A stretch of 64,000 nucleotides of DNA from Priestia aryabhattai B8W22 (GCF_000956595.1 NZ_JYOO01000018.1:1-64000); one strand, 5' to 3'; counted from the first letter of the stretch, positions 19,465 through 28,406 are shown. The notes: generated by a model not told the origin, from the sequence alone. A program made the numbers and translations.

Positions 19465-19542
19465 GTTAGGCATCTCTTCAATCATCTATATGTAGCATTC
19501 AACATTGATTTAAAAATAATAGATTTTGTTAAGATGCCTAAC
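19465..19542 (-). promoter_or_regulatory. Inverted repeat between RiPP precursor and kinase
   Basis: An 11-bp perfect inverted repeat, GTTAGGCATCT (19465-19475) and AGATGCCTAAC (19532-19542), encloses 56 nt. It has no T-run after it, so it looks like an mRNA processing or partial attenuation structure that would set a high precursor-to-enzyme ratio. Confidence 0.55.
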
Positions 19543-19575
19543 AAGTGGGTTTAGAACCTCTTTGTATATCCTTTT

Positions 19576-19752
19576 TTATGGTCTATTTGGATTGTTTGGT
19601 GGGAAATTAACACCTCCATTACCATGTCCAGGGTGGTCCTGGTTACCTTGTCCAGGATTCCAGCTTTGAGCAGTTTCAAATCTAATAGGCTGATGATCCA
19701 TAACCATTGGGCGCTTAGATGATACGCCTGGTTGTTTTTTTGTCATTTTCAT
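19576..19752 (-). CDS. RiPP precursor peptide
   Basis: This 58-residue ORF is supported by AAAGGAGG 8 nt before its ATG and by its place as first gene of the operon. It begins MKMTKKQPGVSSKRPMVM, continues QPIRFETAQSW, and ends in a Gly/Asn/Pro/His-rich part: NPGQGNQDHPGHGNGG, then VNFPPNNPNRP. The IRFETA segment resembles a lasso leader end with a penultimate Thr. If cut after TA, the core has no Asp or Glu at positions 7-9, so an ordinary lasso ring is not possible. It lacks Cys, and its single Ser pair lies in the leader plus one Ser near the cut. Confidence 0.75.
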   Translation of the reverse strand: MKMTKKQPGVSSKRPMVMDHQPIRFETAQSWNPGQGNQDHPGHGNGGVNFPPNNPNRP

Positions 19753-19788
19753 AGTGTAGTCCTCCTTTCAATTCGTCATATTATTCAG

Positions 19789-19794
19789 ATTATA
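19789..19794 (-). promoter_or_regulatory. Candidate -10 of the RiPP operon
   Basis: A perfect TATAAT on the minus strand lies about 37 bp before the precursor start. No good -35 is present at the right distance (AAAAGA), suggesting activator dependence. Confidence 0.4.
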
Positions 19795-20568
19795 TATAAT
19801 AATTTGAGGGTTCTTTTTTAACTCCTTGATCTCGAGAATTAAAGATGTTACTATATTTCAACTCCCAGAAGCAAAGTGATAAGGTTTCCCCTCAACTATT
19901 ACCCAAGTAACTAGAAAAACACTTCACAAAAAGTAATTTGTTTCACATGAATTTCACGCTTCTACATATTCTTTTTTAAATTTTCATATGTCCTTTAGAC
20001 AAGGGGATCAAAGACAGTTGTGACACTACTCGCTTTCCTTTAATAATTCGCAATAACGTTCATTATAAAGAACAAAATTACGAAAGATATCCCTTACTAG
20101 TCATTTAAACCTATTAAAACCAGGCTCATAATACTTAATAACTAGTTGTTTTCTATTATAAAGAACAAAACACAAATAGTAAACCTTTATTAAGAACAAA
20201 AAGATATAAATTTTTACAAAATTCGTACCTTTATTAAGAACATCACTTTTTTATTTATCTTTGCTTATTATTGGAATAGAATCAAATTTATGTGGTAGAT
20301 GAGTAAAAGTAGTAAACGGTCGTATATGTATCTAGCAACTATAAATATATAAATTTTCAACCTAGTTGGTTACGCTTATCATGTATAACAAACACCCCTT
20401 CTCGTAGACATAAGTACACTTAAAACAATTAGGGGTTAAAAGGTTCTAAGCTGGTTAGTTGAAAGCAAATATATAATAATTTATACACTATTGTTAAATA
20501 GTGGTTTACGAGTTCCCTAAATGAGGTATATATTGGGTACTATGAAGTCGTAAAGAGGTGTGGGATAC
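19795..20568. other. Long AT-rich non-coding region upstream of RiPP operon
   Basis: About 770 bp without a supportable gene. It contains the four-copy repeat array at 20061-20245 and otherwise shows no clear feature. Confidence 0.6.
20061..20245. repeat. Four-copy direct repeat (TTAxxAAGAACAAA-like), possible operator array
   Basis: The word appears as CATTATAAAGAACAAAAT (20061), CTATTATAAAGAACAAAAC (20153), CCTTTATTAAGAACAAAAA (20184) and CCTTTATTAAGAACATC (20228). The AGAAC cores start at 20069, 20162, 20193 and 20237, intervals of 93, 31 and 44 bp, near whole helical turns. Confidence 0.5.
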
Positions 20569-21282
20569 TTGTCATTATTTTTAAAGTGGAAGCAAAAGAA
20601 GCAGGAAAAAGAAGCAGAGCGTGTTCTTGAGGAATCAATCTCAAAAAGAAAAGACTACTGGAACACAATTGGACATATAGACGGAGACGTATTAACTCAT
20701 TTGTTAAATCCCATGTTTTTTGGCGGGCCTGCTTGGCCATCTGGACGTCAAACATTTATTCGTGTTCAAAAAACAGAGACGGTTATTTTAGCAAGCGACG
20801 GCTTGTCCGATCCGTTTCAACTCCCTGAAGAAAAGAGCCAAAGACAAGGAAAAGGATTAGAATTCTATATCGAATGCGATGATGAATCTCTGCGTGGACC
20901 TTTATCGGATATCCAGGATCACTGGGCATTTGACCTTCTTTATCAAATGAGTCAAAATGCCGCCGCTCATCCTAATATGCTAGAACTATTCATGAAACAT
21001 GATGTTCTTTCAATTGAATTTACGGATTTGGACGTACCGCCTCATTTTGTAAATAAAAATGGAGATATTGGTGTATTGCTAGGAGTTCAGTCTCCTTCTG
21101 TTTCAGCTAGCCTCTCTTTACCTTACGAATCTATTAAACTGATTAGCATGAAGCTTCTTACACCAAACGAATTAGAATATGTGCGCGAACAAGGAGCGCA
21201 AGGTCGCAGGCAGCTCGCTGAAACATTTCAGCTGTCAAAAAGCTATCATATTACCATGACTAAAAGAGAGTCTCTTATTTAA
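20569..21282 (+). CDS. SUFU-like domain protein
   Basis: The protein (237 residues from TTG at 20569) has segments resembling the suppressor-of-fused fold, such as TVILASDGLSDPFQLP and GLEFYIECDDES, a family that in Bacillus includes antitoxin or immunity proteins. The assignment is moderate. I prefer the TTG at 20569 because AGAGGTG lies 8 nt before it; a GTG at 20560 is inside that site. The N-terminus is very charged (KWKQKKQEKEAERVLEES). No partner toxin gene is adjacent. Confidence 0.6.
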   Translation: MSLFLKWKQKKQEKEAERVLEESISKRKDYWNTIGHIDGDVLTHLLNPMFFGGPAWPSGRQTFIRVQKTETVILASDGLSDPFQLPEEKSQRQGKGLEFYIECDDESLRGPLSDIQDHWAFDLLYQMSQNAAAHPNMLELFMKHDVLSIEFTDLDVPPHFVNKNGDIGVLLGVQSPSVSASLSLPYESIKLISMKLLTPNELEYVREQGAQGRRQLAETFQLSKSYHITMTKRESLI

Positions 21283-21466
21283 AAGAGGTTCTTTTTTGAT
21301 TTCTGCTATTGAAATAGAGCCCTGTAGCATATAATCCTTATTTACATGCAACTCAAGTTCACATACTTTGTTAAAGCTGCTTTTCATATGAGCGTACTAT
21401 TTTTGATTCATGGTATATTTTGCTATAGTAAAAAAGAAGATATAAAAAAGGAGATGGACGTTAGAC

Positions 21467-22399
21467 ATGGCAGAAAAAGTGCAGATTGGAAAATCCGAAT
21501 TATATGTTAATCCTATTGGACTTGGAACAAACGCTGTAGGAGGACACAACTTATATCCTAACCTAAACGAAGAAGTCGGCAAAGACCTTGTTCATAAGGC
21601 GCTAGATAATGGCATAAACCTACTTGATACAGCGTTCATTTATGGTCCTAAACGTTCTGAAGAATTAATTGGTGAAGTACTAAAAGAACGCGGAAATCGT
21701 GAAGAAGCGGTTATCGCTACAAAAGGGGCACATAAAATTGTTGGAGATGAGGTACTGCTAGACAATTCTCCTGCGTTTTTAAAACAGTCGGTTGAAGATA
21801 GCTTAAAACGCCTTCAAACAGATTATATCGATTTATATTATATTCACTTTCCAGATAAAAACACACCTAAAGACGAAGCGGTCGGTGCGTTAAAAGAATT
21901 AAAAGATGAAGGAAAGATCCGTTCTATTGGGGTATCAAACTTCACATTAGATCAGTTAAAAGAAGCAAATAAAGATGGTTATGTAGACGTAGTACAAGGG
22001 CAATATAACTTAATTCAGCGAGAAGCAGAAAACGATATTTTACCTTATACGGCTGCAAACCGCATTTCATTTATTCCATACTTCCCGCTAGCTGCTGGTT
22101 TACTTGCTGGGAAATACGATAAAAATACAAAGTTTAATGACCTGCGCGAAGATATGCCTCATTTTATCGGCGAAGCATTTCAGCAAAACCTAGAAAAAGT
22201 AGAGCGTCTTCGTCAAATCTCTAGCGCAAAAGGTGTAGAAGTAGCCCATCTTGTTCTGGCTTGGTACTTAACGCGCGATTCAATTGATGTATTAATTCCA
22301 GGAGCAAAACGCGCTGAGCAAGTACTTGATAACTTAAAAACATTAGATGTTCAGCTTACTTCTTCTGAAATTAAAGACATTGATCATATTTTTAAATAA
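21467..22399 (+). CDS. iolS: Aldo/keto reductase, IolS-like
   Basis: The 310-residue NADPH-dependent reductase closely resembles B. subtilis Iol[20 protein letters not shown] is nearly shared. The tetrad is visible as Asp in LLDTAFIYG, Tyr in the same segment, Lys in IATKGAH and His in IHFPD. The physiological substrate is unknown. There is no inositol operon beside it, so the gene name reflects similarity only. AAAGGAG lies upstream of the ATG, and repeat copy C follows as terminator. Confidence 0.88.
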   Translation: MAEKVQIGKSELYVNPIGLGTNAVGGHNLYPNLNEEVGKDLVHKALDNGINLLDTAFIYGPKRSEELIGEVLKERGNREEAVIATKGAHKIVGDEVLLDNSPAFLKQSVEDSLKRLQTDYIDLYYIHFPDKNTPKDEAVGALKELKDEGKIRSIGVSNFTLDQLKEANKDGYVDVVQGQYNLIQREAENDILPYTAANRISFIPYFPLAAGLLAGKYDKNTKFNDLREDMPHFIGEAFQQNLEKVERLRQISSAKGVEVAHLVLAWYLTRDSIDVLIPGAKRAEQVLDNLKTLDVQLTSSEIKDIDHIFK

Positions 22400-22402
22400 T
22401 AT

Positions 22403-22562
22403 AAAAAGAGGCTCGGACAAAATAGCTGAAGGGAAATCCGAACAATCAATCGAAACGATTGATTGTTCGGTTTTTTTATTGTTATGGTGAACGTAAGTTT
22501 CATATGTTTAGCTGCTTCTAGCTGTTGATTGGATTAATGTAGTTATGTCTTATCTCTTTTTC
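22403..22562 (+). repeat. Dispersed 3'-end repeat, copy C (includes iolS terminator)
   Basis: In gene sense: head AAAAAGAGGCTCGGACAAAA, a perfect 15-bp inner hairpin (arms 22438-22452 and 22456-22470, beginning CCGAAC and ending GTTCGG) followed by TTTTTTTATT, then GTGAACGTAAGTTTCAT, CTTCTAGCTGTTGATTGGA and the tail TTATGTCTTATCTCTTTTT. Only the edge of the GC-rich core remains. Confidence 0.85.
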
Positions 22563-22922
22563 CTATACAATTCCGCTGGCTAATAGAACAAAAGCTGTAA
22601 AGAAGAATCCCAGCTGTACAAAGCTTGTTATGTACTCTTTCGTTTCTTGTTTATATGTCCATTCATCTATACTTTTCAATAAAATATTCACGACTAAAAA
22701 TAGGAACGATATGATATAAGGCTCGACAAACATAAAGATCATATCGAGTAACAGACAAAGAACAAAAGCTATCGTCACATATTTATCCCACCGGTCTAAA
22801 GCTAGACTTGCATACTCATATTTGCCCCAAAATTTGCTGCGAGGGATATCAAGCACTTTTCTTACGATAAAGTCTGCTAATACCGCTGCTGCTACAAGTA
22901 TTATTAATATATACATCGCCAC
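22563..22922 (-). CDS. Small integral membrane protein (DUF4181-like)
   Basis: The 119-residue protein has four membrane segments and a central polar loop (DIPRSKFWGKYEYASLALDRWDKY). This pattern resembles DUF4181 proteins of Bacillus. Function unknown. It is next to a LysR-type gene on the same strand but only 26 bp downstream, so they may share a transcript. Confidence 0.65.
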   Translation of the reverse strand: MAMYILIILVAAAVLADFIVRKVLDIPRSKFWGKYEYASLALDRWDKYVTIAFVLCLLLDMIFMFVEPYIISFLFLVVNILLKSIDEWTYKQETKEYITSFVQLGFFFTAFVLLASGIV

Positions 22923-22948
22923 TCTCCCTTCCTTTTTATGGTATCATT

Positions 22949-23818
22949 TCAGCTCGTTTCTGTTAAGGTCTCAGCTACAAAGTGCTTAAACTGCTTTGTT
23001 TCTTCCGTTTCACCTTTTGTTACGATATACGTATGTGAAGAAGGCCGGATAATTTTTTGCTGTGAAATCACGCTTAACGTTTGATTGTCAATTTCCTTTT
23101 TCACCATAGAAAATGGCAAATAAGATACGCCTAGACCTTCTTCAATAAAGCGCTTTGTAATTTCTACTTGCGTCACAGGAAGCAGCTGAATATGAGGATA
23201 ACAAGCCTTGATTTGAAGGAGTAAATCTTCCCAATAAACAGGATGATTATTCGTAAGCAGCCGGTAGGAAGATAACAGCTCCTGTTCCGTACGTGCCTCT
23301 GCAGAAAATGGTGCAACTAAGACTGCTTTTTCTTTATGAATTAATTCATATAAAACGTCTGCCTGACCTGGAAGCATCCTTGTTAATCCAATATCTGACC
23401 TTCTGTCGCTGATGTCTTTTCCCACTTGAAACGAATTTGTGATATTAACCGTTACTTCAATATGGGGATATCTCTCTACAAATTGTTTGATAAGGCTTGG
23501 TAAAACAGATGCTGCTATTTGAGGGGCAGCGGATATAGTCAGTTTTCGGTTATATCCTTGCTTCCATAACTTAAAATTCCCTACTCCTTCTTCGTATGCC
23601 CTCACCATTTTTTGAGCATGAGGCAAAAAAAAGCGTCCGGCCTCAGTCAGCGCGATATATTTACCTTTTTTTTCAAAAAGCTCAGCGCCTAGCTCTTGCT
23701 GCAGTCGCTGAATATGCTTTGATACAGCAGGCTGCGTTAAAAATAAATCTTCAGACGCTTGCCTGAAATTTTCATAAGACGCCGCTATGATGAATGTTTT
23801 TAACCATTTGATCTCCAT
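22949..23818 (-). CDS. LysR-family transcriptional regulator
   Basis: The 289-residue protein has an N-terminal winged helix (NFRQASEDLFLTQPAVSKHIQRLQ...) and a periplasmic-binding-like effector domain from about residue 90. The effector is unknown. It is divergent from a methyltransferase gene, which is a candidate target. The small membrane protein downstream may be cotranscribed. Confidence 0.92.
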   Translation of the reverse strand: MEIKWLKTFIIAASYENFRQASEDLFLTQPAVSKHIQRLQQELGAELFEKKGKYIALTEAGRFFLPHAQKMVRAYEEGVGNFKLWKQGYNRKLTISAAPQIAASVLPSLIKQFVERYPHIEVTVNITNSFQVGKDISDRRSDIGLTRMLPGQADVLYELIHKEKAVLVAPFSAEARTEQELLSSYRLLTNNHPVYWEDLLLQIKACYPHIQLLPVTQVEITKRFIEEGLGVSYLPFSMVKKEIDNQTLSVISQQKIIRPSSHTYIVTKGETEETKQFKHFVAETLTETS

Positions 23819-23949
23819 TTTCTTCTCTCCATCTCTTTCTATTCATAACAAACTGGAATCAATACTGCTTATTTTTGTTTATTTTCTTTTCTACCAAAAT
23901 TCTATACGATATATGTATCTCAATATTACCAAATAAAGGAGCTGTAAAA

Positions 23950-24624
23950 ATGAAAAATAACGTGAAAGAAAAATTTAACGCCCATGCTTCTCAGTATGAT
24001 GAGCAGCGCCGCAAACTTATTCCTTGTTTTTTTGATTTTTATTCCATTCCCGTTTCTCTTTTTCACTTTTCAAACAAGCCGCTTCGCGTACTTGATATCG
24101 GAGCAGGTACAGGGTTGTTTTCTTCTTTTGTTAAAGAAAAATACCCAGATGCGCATTTCACGTTGATTGACGTCTCAGATCAAATGCTTGAAAAAGCAAA
24201 GGAACGCTTTAAAAATGAACAGCATATGGAATTTATTGTATCAGATATAACAAGCTACGAATTTGAGCACTCATTCGACATTGTGATTTCTTCACTTGCT
24301 ATTCATCATTTAGAAGACGAACAAAAGCAAAAGCTGTATGGGCAAATTTATAATTTGCTGCATACAGGAGGGATATTTATTAATGCCGATCAAGTATTAG
24401 GCCATTCTTCTATTATTGAAGAGTTATATAAAAAAGACTGGAGTGAAAGAATTGCCGCAAGCGGATTAACTCATGAGCAAATTGAAGCTGCTCATGAACG
24501 TACGAAGTTAGATAAAATGGCAACTTTACATGATCAGTTAAATTGGCTAACAGCAAGCGGGTTTAGCACGGTGGATTGCATCTATAAATTTTTTAATTTT
24601 GTTGTGATGTATGCTCAAAAATAA
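23950..24624 (+). CDS. Class I SAM-dependent methyltransferase
   Basis: The 224-residue protein has motif I VLDIGAGTGLFSSF, followed by FTLIDVSDQMLEKA and DIVISSLAIHHLEDE, the classic small-molecule methyltransferase core. The start at 23950 has AAAGGAG 8 nt upstream; an ATG 25 codons earlier is not supported. The substrate is unknown. It is divergent from a LysR gene that may regulate it. Confidence 0.87.
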   Translation: MKNNVKEKFNAHASQYDEQRRKLIPCFFDFYSIPVSLFHFSNKPLRVLDIGAGTGLFSSFVKEKYPDAHFTLIDVSDQMLEKAKERFKNEQHMEFIVSDITSYEFEHSFDIVISSLAIHHLEDEQKQKLYGQIYNLLHTGGIFINADQVLGHSSIIEELYKKDWSERIAASGLTHEQIEAAHERTKLDKMATLHDQLNWLTASGFSTVDCIYKFFNFVVMYAQK

Positions 24625-24630
24625 CGGTTT

Positions 24631-24665
24631 AAAAACTACTTGTCTCTTTGCAAGTAGTTTTTTAC
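24631..24665 (+). terminator. Intrinsic terminator after methyltransferase
   Basis: AAAAACTACTTG and CAAGTAGTTTTTT form the stem, then T-rich sequence. Confidence 0.85.
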
Positions 24666-25189
24666 TTTTTTCCTCCCTATATTCGAATAAGAATATTTAT
24701 CTATTTCCACAAAACTACGCATACTTCTTTTCCAATTTCGTATATCTAATAATAGCTTCGTTCTCCTGAACTTTTGAATTTTTTTGTACATAAAACCCAT
24801 ATAAAGTATTTTTATACTATTTTATGTCTTTTTATGGTATAAAAAATACAAATATGTTACAATATGATTACAAAACAATCTGTATAACGCTTTCATTTCT
24901 TTACACGAAAATGAAGAACTGGAAAGGATGTGCTGCTTATGTAAATATGAATACGCTAGATTAGTAAACTTATATTCTTAAAGTTGTACAAAGTATCAAG
25001 AAAAACTTAGTTATTCTTATTATTATAAATTCCCGCTAGTAAAGTCTTTCTACTTAATGATTTCCTTATTAAGCTTATACATACAGGTATAGAAAATTCA
25101 GCTATTCGTCTTTTATTTTATTAGTGAAGAATTTATAGCACTGCCGCATCATACGTTTTTCATTAATGCAGCCTAAGGAGGCGCAGCAC
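24666..25189. other. Long leader/upstream region of L,D-transpeptidase gene
   Basis: AT-rich with no supported gene. It holds a half-matching cre-like site (AACGCTTTCA near 24887) and an SD followed by a start-stop ATGTAA at 24939-24944; neither is convincing. Confidence 0.5.
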
Positions 25190-26281
25190 ATGGCAAATAG
25201 AATATCAAGAACAACAATCGTACTCATAGCGGCTATTTTAGCTCTAGCCTGCTTGTTTGTAGGAGTTCCAAAAACAGAAGCTGCTTCAACACCATCTCAT
25301 TTAATTATCATTAACAAAGCAACAAATAAACTCGCTTATTACCAAAATGGTTCACTTGTCCGAACGTTTTCAGTAGCAACAGGACGCACGCAGTCTCTTA
25401 CACCAGAGGGCCATTTTAAAGTAGTGAATAAAATTGTCAATCGCCCTTATTACTCAGGGAACATTCCTGGTGGAGACCCTAGAAATCCTCTTGGCAACCG
25501 CTGGCTGGGTCTAAATGCGAGAGGTACATACGGCACGACGTATGCTATTCATGGAAATAATAATCCTGCTTCCATTGGCAAATATGTAAGCAGCGGATGC
25601 GTTCGTATGTACGATGAAGAAGTGGCATGGTTATTTAGTAAAGTGACCGTCGGTACACCGGTTGTGATTACAACTTCTTCTAAATCATTTAATGACATTG
25701 CAGCAGCAAACGGGTACAACGTTTCTGGAAACTCAGGTTCTACTCCAGCTCCTTCTACAGGAACTGTTTTAAAGAAAGGCAGTAAAGGAAATGCAGTTAA
25801 AGAACTTCAACAGAAGCTAACTTCACTTGGCTATAACACAAAAGGTACGGACGGTGTTTTCGGTGCCAATACAGATTCAGCTGTGCGTAAGTTCCAAAAA
25901 GACCATGGCTTAACGGCTGACGGTATTGTTGGGCCAGCGACGTATAAAGCTTTAGGAAACCCTGGAACCAACCCGACACCAACAAATCCAACAAATCCAA
26001 CAAATCCAACAAATCCGACAAATCCAACAAATCCAAAGCCAACAAATCCACCAGCGGATACAACAATTAACACAAAACAAACGCTAAAAAAAGGAAGCAA
26101 AGGCAGCAATGTTCAAGCTCTTCAAAAGAAATTAACGGCGCTTGGCTATGATACAAAAGGCACGGACGGTATTTTCGGCGCCAATACAGAAGCCGCTGTG
26201 CGTCAGTTTCAAAAAGACAATAAGCTAGCAGTTGACGGCGTTGCCGGACCTAATACTTTAACTGCTATTTCTAAACGCTAA
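25190..26281 (+). CDS. Secreted L,D-transpeptidase with two peptidoglycan-binding domains
   Basis: The 363-residue protein has a signal peptide ending near KTEA-AS. A YkuD catalytic domain (about residues 35-165) follows, with AIHGNN and the active-site SSGCVRM. Two PG_binding_1 domains come next (each with LKKGSKGxxVxxLQxKL and DGxFGxNT). Between them is a linker of repeated Asn-Pro-Thr triplets. It should form 3-3 cross-links or attach proteins in the cell wall, perhaps in spores. I chose 25190 because AAGGAGG lies 8 nt upstream; the ATG at 25166 is upstream of that site. Confidence 0.93.
   Translation: MANRISRTTIVLIAAILALACLFVGVPKTEAASTPSHLIIINKATNKLAYYQNGSLVRTFSVATGRTQSLTPEGHFKVVNKIVNRPYYSGNIPGGDPRNPLGNRWLGLNARGTYGTTYAIHGNNNPASIGKYVSSGCVRMYDEEVAWLFSKVTVGTPVVITTSSKSFNDIAAANGYNVSGNSGSTPAPSTGTVLKKGSKGNAVKELQQKLTSLGYNTKGTDGVFGANTDSAVRKFQKDHGLTADGIVGPATYKALGNPGTNPTPTNPTNPTNPTNPTNPTNPKPTNPPADTTINTKQTLKKGSKGSNVQALQKKLTALGYDTKGTDGIFGANTEAAVRQFQKDNKLAVDGVAGPNTLTAISKR
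25973..26049 (+). repeat. 9-bp tandem repeat encoding Asn-Pro-Thr linker
   Basis: The unit ACAAATCCA (with ACAAATCCG variants) repeats about seven times, making the linker between the two wall-binding domains. Its length is likely to vary between strains. Confidence 0.85.
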
Positions 26282-26282
26282 T

Positions 26283-26311
26283 AGAGCCTGAAATCAGGCT
26301 CTGTTTTTTAT
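26283..26311 (+). terminator. Intrinsic terminator after L,D-transpeptidase
   Basis: AGAGCCTGA-AA-TCAGGCTCT followed by GTTTTTTATT. Confidence 0.88.
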
Positions 26312-26338
26312 TTATAAACTTCTTTTTACATTAACTTC

Positions 26339-28270
26339 TTAATGAACCATTACCCCGTCTTTCTTTTCTATCACATACTTAATTAATTGATAAACGGTTC
26401 TCATAAGAATTTGCTGCTGATAGATATCGTTTTTGGCAGGGATTACACTTTCTATTACCCTGCTATATTTATACGGTTGATCGTCTTCTTTTTCTTTATA
26501 AAGAGCGAGCCAGTCCTTACGGGCATTTTCAAGCAGCTGTTCGTTGAAATATGAATACACAACGCTTGCAAACTCACCTGCCAATTCTTGAATAACCTGC
26601 TGTCGTTCCGTGACAGAATGATAGGTACTTGACCATCCAGACGGCTGGCTTAAAAAATGCTCATACACAGATGAAATAACGGCTGAGGCAATAGCTGGTA
26701 CCGGTCCTTCATGCTCTCCTAAAGCAATCTTCAAACACGCTTCTCTATCCATATAAGGAATGTTCAGCGACTCCATCGCTTCGTAAAAAGCCTGGGAAAC
26801 GGTCAAATTTAAATAAATAGGATGCAGCTCATGCTGTTTTTTTCTCACTCCTGATACTAAAGCTGAACTTAAGTCTTTATATAGGACTTGACTCTCTTTA
26901 GCTTCCTCGTGTACACGTTCCCAAATAGACGTTTTGCCTACTGTTAAATAGTAGTGAAGCTGCTTTTTCATAAGAGGTGAAACGCTTTTAAGCGCATAAT
27001 CTATCATTTTAGCCATGGCATGTTTTTTAGCATAATCCGTACGGCAGCTTGGAGAGGTCAGCAAATCTCCGTGTGTAACACAAACGTTTACTTTAACGCC
27101 GTGACCATGTACAATGAGCTGCTGAAGAAATTGAATATCTAATTCTTTAAGCCCATGATGTACGTATAAAATAGAAGCTGCTTGTTTAAAAGAATCGTGG
27201 ATAGTGCTCGTATATTCAAAACACGGATGCTCGCAAATTGCTACCCCTTTTTTAAAAGAAAAAGGGCCGCAAACTTCAATTCTACGAAACAATGGATAAA
27301 TAAGACGTCCGTTATTTTCTTCTTCTTCATTTGTTAGGGGACCAAAGGAAGACAGCTCTTTTGCTGTGAGACGACAGGATATTGGCCAGTCGTCTTCTCC
27401 TACTTCCCACGTTCCTTCCTTATATTCTTTCAGCCGTGATTCAATTACTAGAAGCATTTGCTCGATGATTTTTCTACATTCAAGCCGCTTGTGCCATACC
27501 TCTGCAAAATCTCTTCCTTCTTGATCAACAGCGTCTTTTACTATTTCACTTTCTCGTTTAATTGCATCTACAAATTGTTTGAATGAACTATTTTCATCGC
27601 TCATTCTTAAAGGAACATCATCATTAAAGTAACGGGCTTTGTATGGGATATCCCCTAAAAGAGCGCGCAGATTAAAAGAAGAATCTCCGTGTAATAACTC
27701 AAAGACCAAGTCATAATCCGTGCCTCCTTCAGCATAAACTTCAGCGCTTCTTAGTAGGATATTCTCCAATTTTCTTTGCACTTCACTTCGCGTAAAAAAA
27801 CAGACAGCAGCTTCATAGTGTTGGGAATCCTTCACCTTATACGTAGCAGAATAAGCGCCTTTACTTCCTATTCCTAGAAAGCCACATTCTTTTTTTATAC
27901 CGAGAAGCTGGCTGATTAAGGCTGTTTTGCCGCTTCCTTGTTCTCCGATTACATGAATGTACTCATACTCGCTGTCAATTTGTTCGCTCGTTCTTTTTTC
28001 AATATCGTTATAAAAAGCATTCACTACTCGTTCATCATATCTTGCTTTTGCTCTGCCTTTTGCAGTACTTGTCCAAAAATCCTGCACTCTCAGCAGTTCA
28101 TTCATCTCTTCAACCAGAATGTCAATTTCATCGTGTTGCTCTGTATACATAAACCGTTTAACAAACGGGTGCGATCTTCCTCTTTCATCTTTTTTAAACG
28201 GATGCTGAAACATAATTGACCAGCCTTTTCGCATAGGAGACTGACAGGCTTTTGCACGAAAAACTTTCAT
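26339..28270 (-). CDS. Large P-loop NTPase of unknown function
   Basis: I do not recognise the family. The 643-residue protein has a clear Walker A GEQGSGKTA at about residues 109-117. A segment reading VNVCVTHGDLL near residue 395 follows an ILYVHHGLKELDIQFLQQL segment, arranged like the Walker B to (N/T)KxD region of GTPases, so a dynamin-like or other large GTPase fold is possible. The C-terminal half is helical. No membrane segment is visible. It is a single gene with AAGGGG 8 nt before the ATG and no functional neighbours. Confidence 0.75.
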   Translation of the reverse strand: MKVFRAKACQSPMRKGWSIMFQHPFKKDERGRSHPFVKRFMYTEQHDEIDILVEEMNELLRVQDFWTSTAKGRAKARYDERVVNAFYNDIEKRTSEQIDSEYEYIHVIGEQGSGKTALISQLLGIKKECGFLGIGSKGAYSATYKVKDSQHYEAAVCFFTRSEVQRKLENILLRSAEVYAEGGTDYDLVFELLHGDSSFNLRALLGDIPYKARYFNDDVPLRMSDENSSFKQFVDAIKRESEIVKDAVDQEGRDFAEVWHKRLECRKIIEQMLLVIESRLKEYKEGTWEVGEDDWPISCRLTAKELSSFGPLTNEEEENNGRLIYPLFRRIEVCGPFSFKKGVAICEHPCFEYTSTIHDSFKQAASILYVHHGLKELDIQFLQQLIVHGHGVKVNVCVTHGDLLTSPSCRTDYAKKHAMAKMIDYALKSVSPLMKKQLHYYLTVGKTSIWERVHEEAKESQVLYKDLSSALVSGVRKKQHELHPIYLNLTVSQAFYEAMESLNIPYMDREACLKIALGEHEGPVPAIASAVISSVYEHFLSQPSGWSSTYHSVTERQQVIQELAGEFASVVYSYFNEQLLENARKDWLALYKEKEDDQPYKYSRVIESVIPAKNDIYQQQILMRTVYQLIKYVIEKKDGVMVH

Positions 28271-28406
28271 TCATTTCCCCTTCTTTCCCTAACATTGTCC
28301 TATTTGAAATGTATGGCTTTTAAAGGGGGGATATGTCTATCATTTTCCTCTTTTTAGAAGGATTTTTCCTGCATTTATCGAAGTAATTAATTGAGGTGAT
28401 GGGAGA

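Noticed and set aside
14951-19752. Ordinary lasso-peptide operon
   Set aside because: No asparagine-synthetase-like cyclase or B2 protease gene exists in the window, and the core lacks the acidic ring residue.
20061-20245. Repeat array considered as a CRISPR
   Set aside because: Repeats are only about 15 bp, spacing is irregular (93, 31, 44 bp) and no cas genes are present.
24877-24895. cre (CcpA) site upstream of the L,D-transpeptidase
   Set aside because: Only the right half matches the consensus; the left half has three mismatches.
24939-24944. Start-stop ATGTAA after GGAAAGG as a regulatory mini-ORF
   Set aside because: Spacing from the purine-rich site is long and the region is 250 bp from the next gene; not distinguishable from chance.
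25797-26109. Minus-strand frames of about 90 codons opposite the L,D-transpeptidase linker
   Set aside because: They arise from the 9-bp tandem repeat, giving low-complexity products, and have no start signals.
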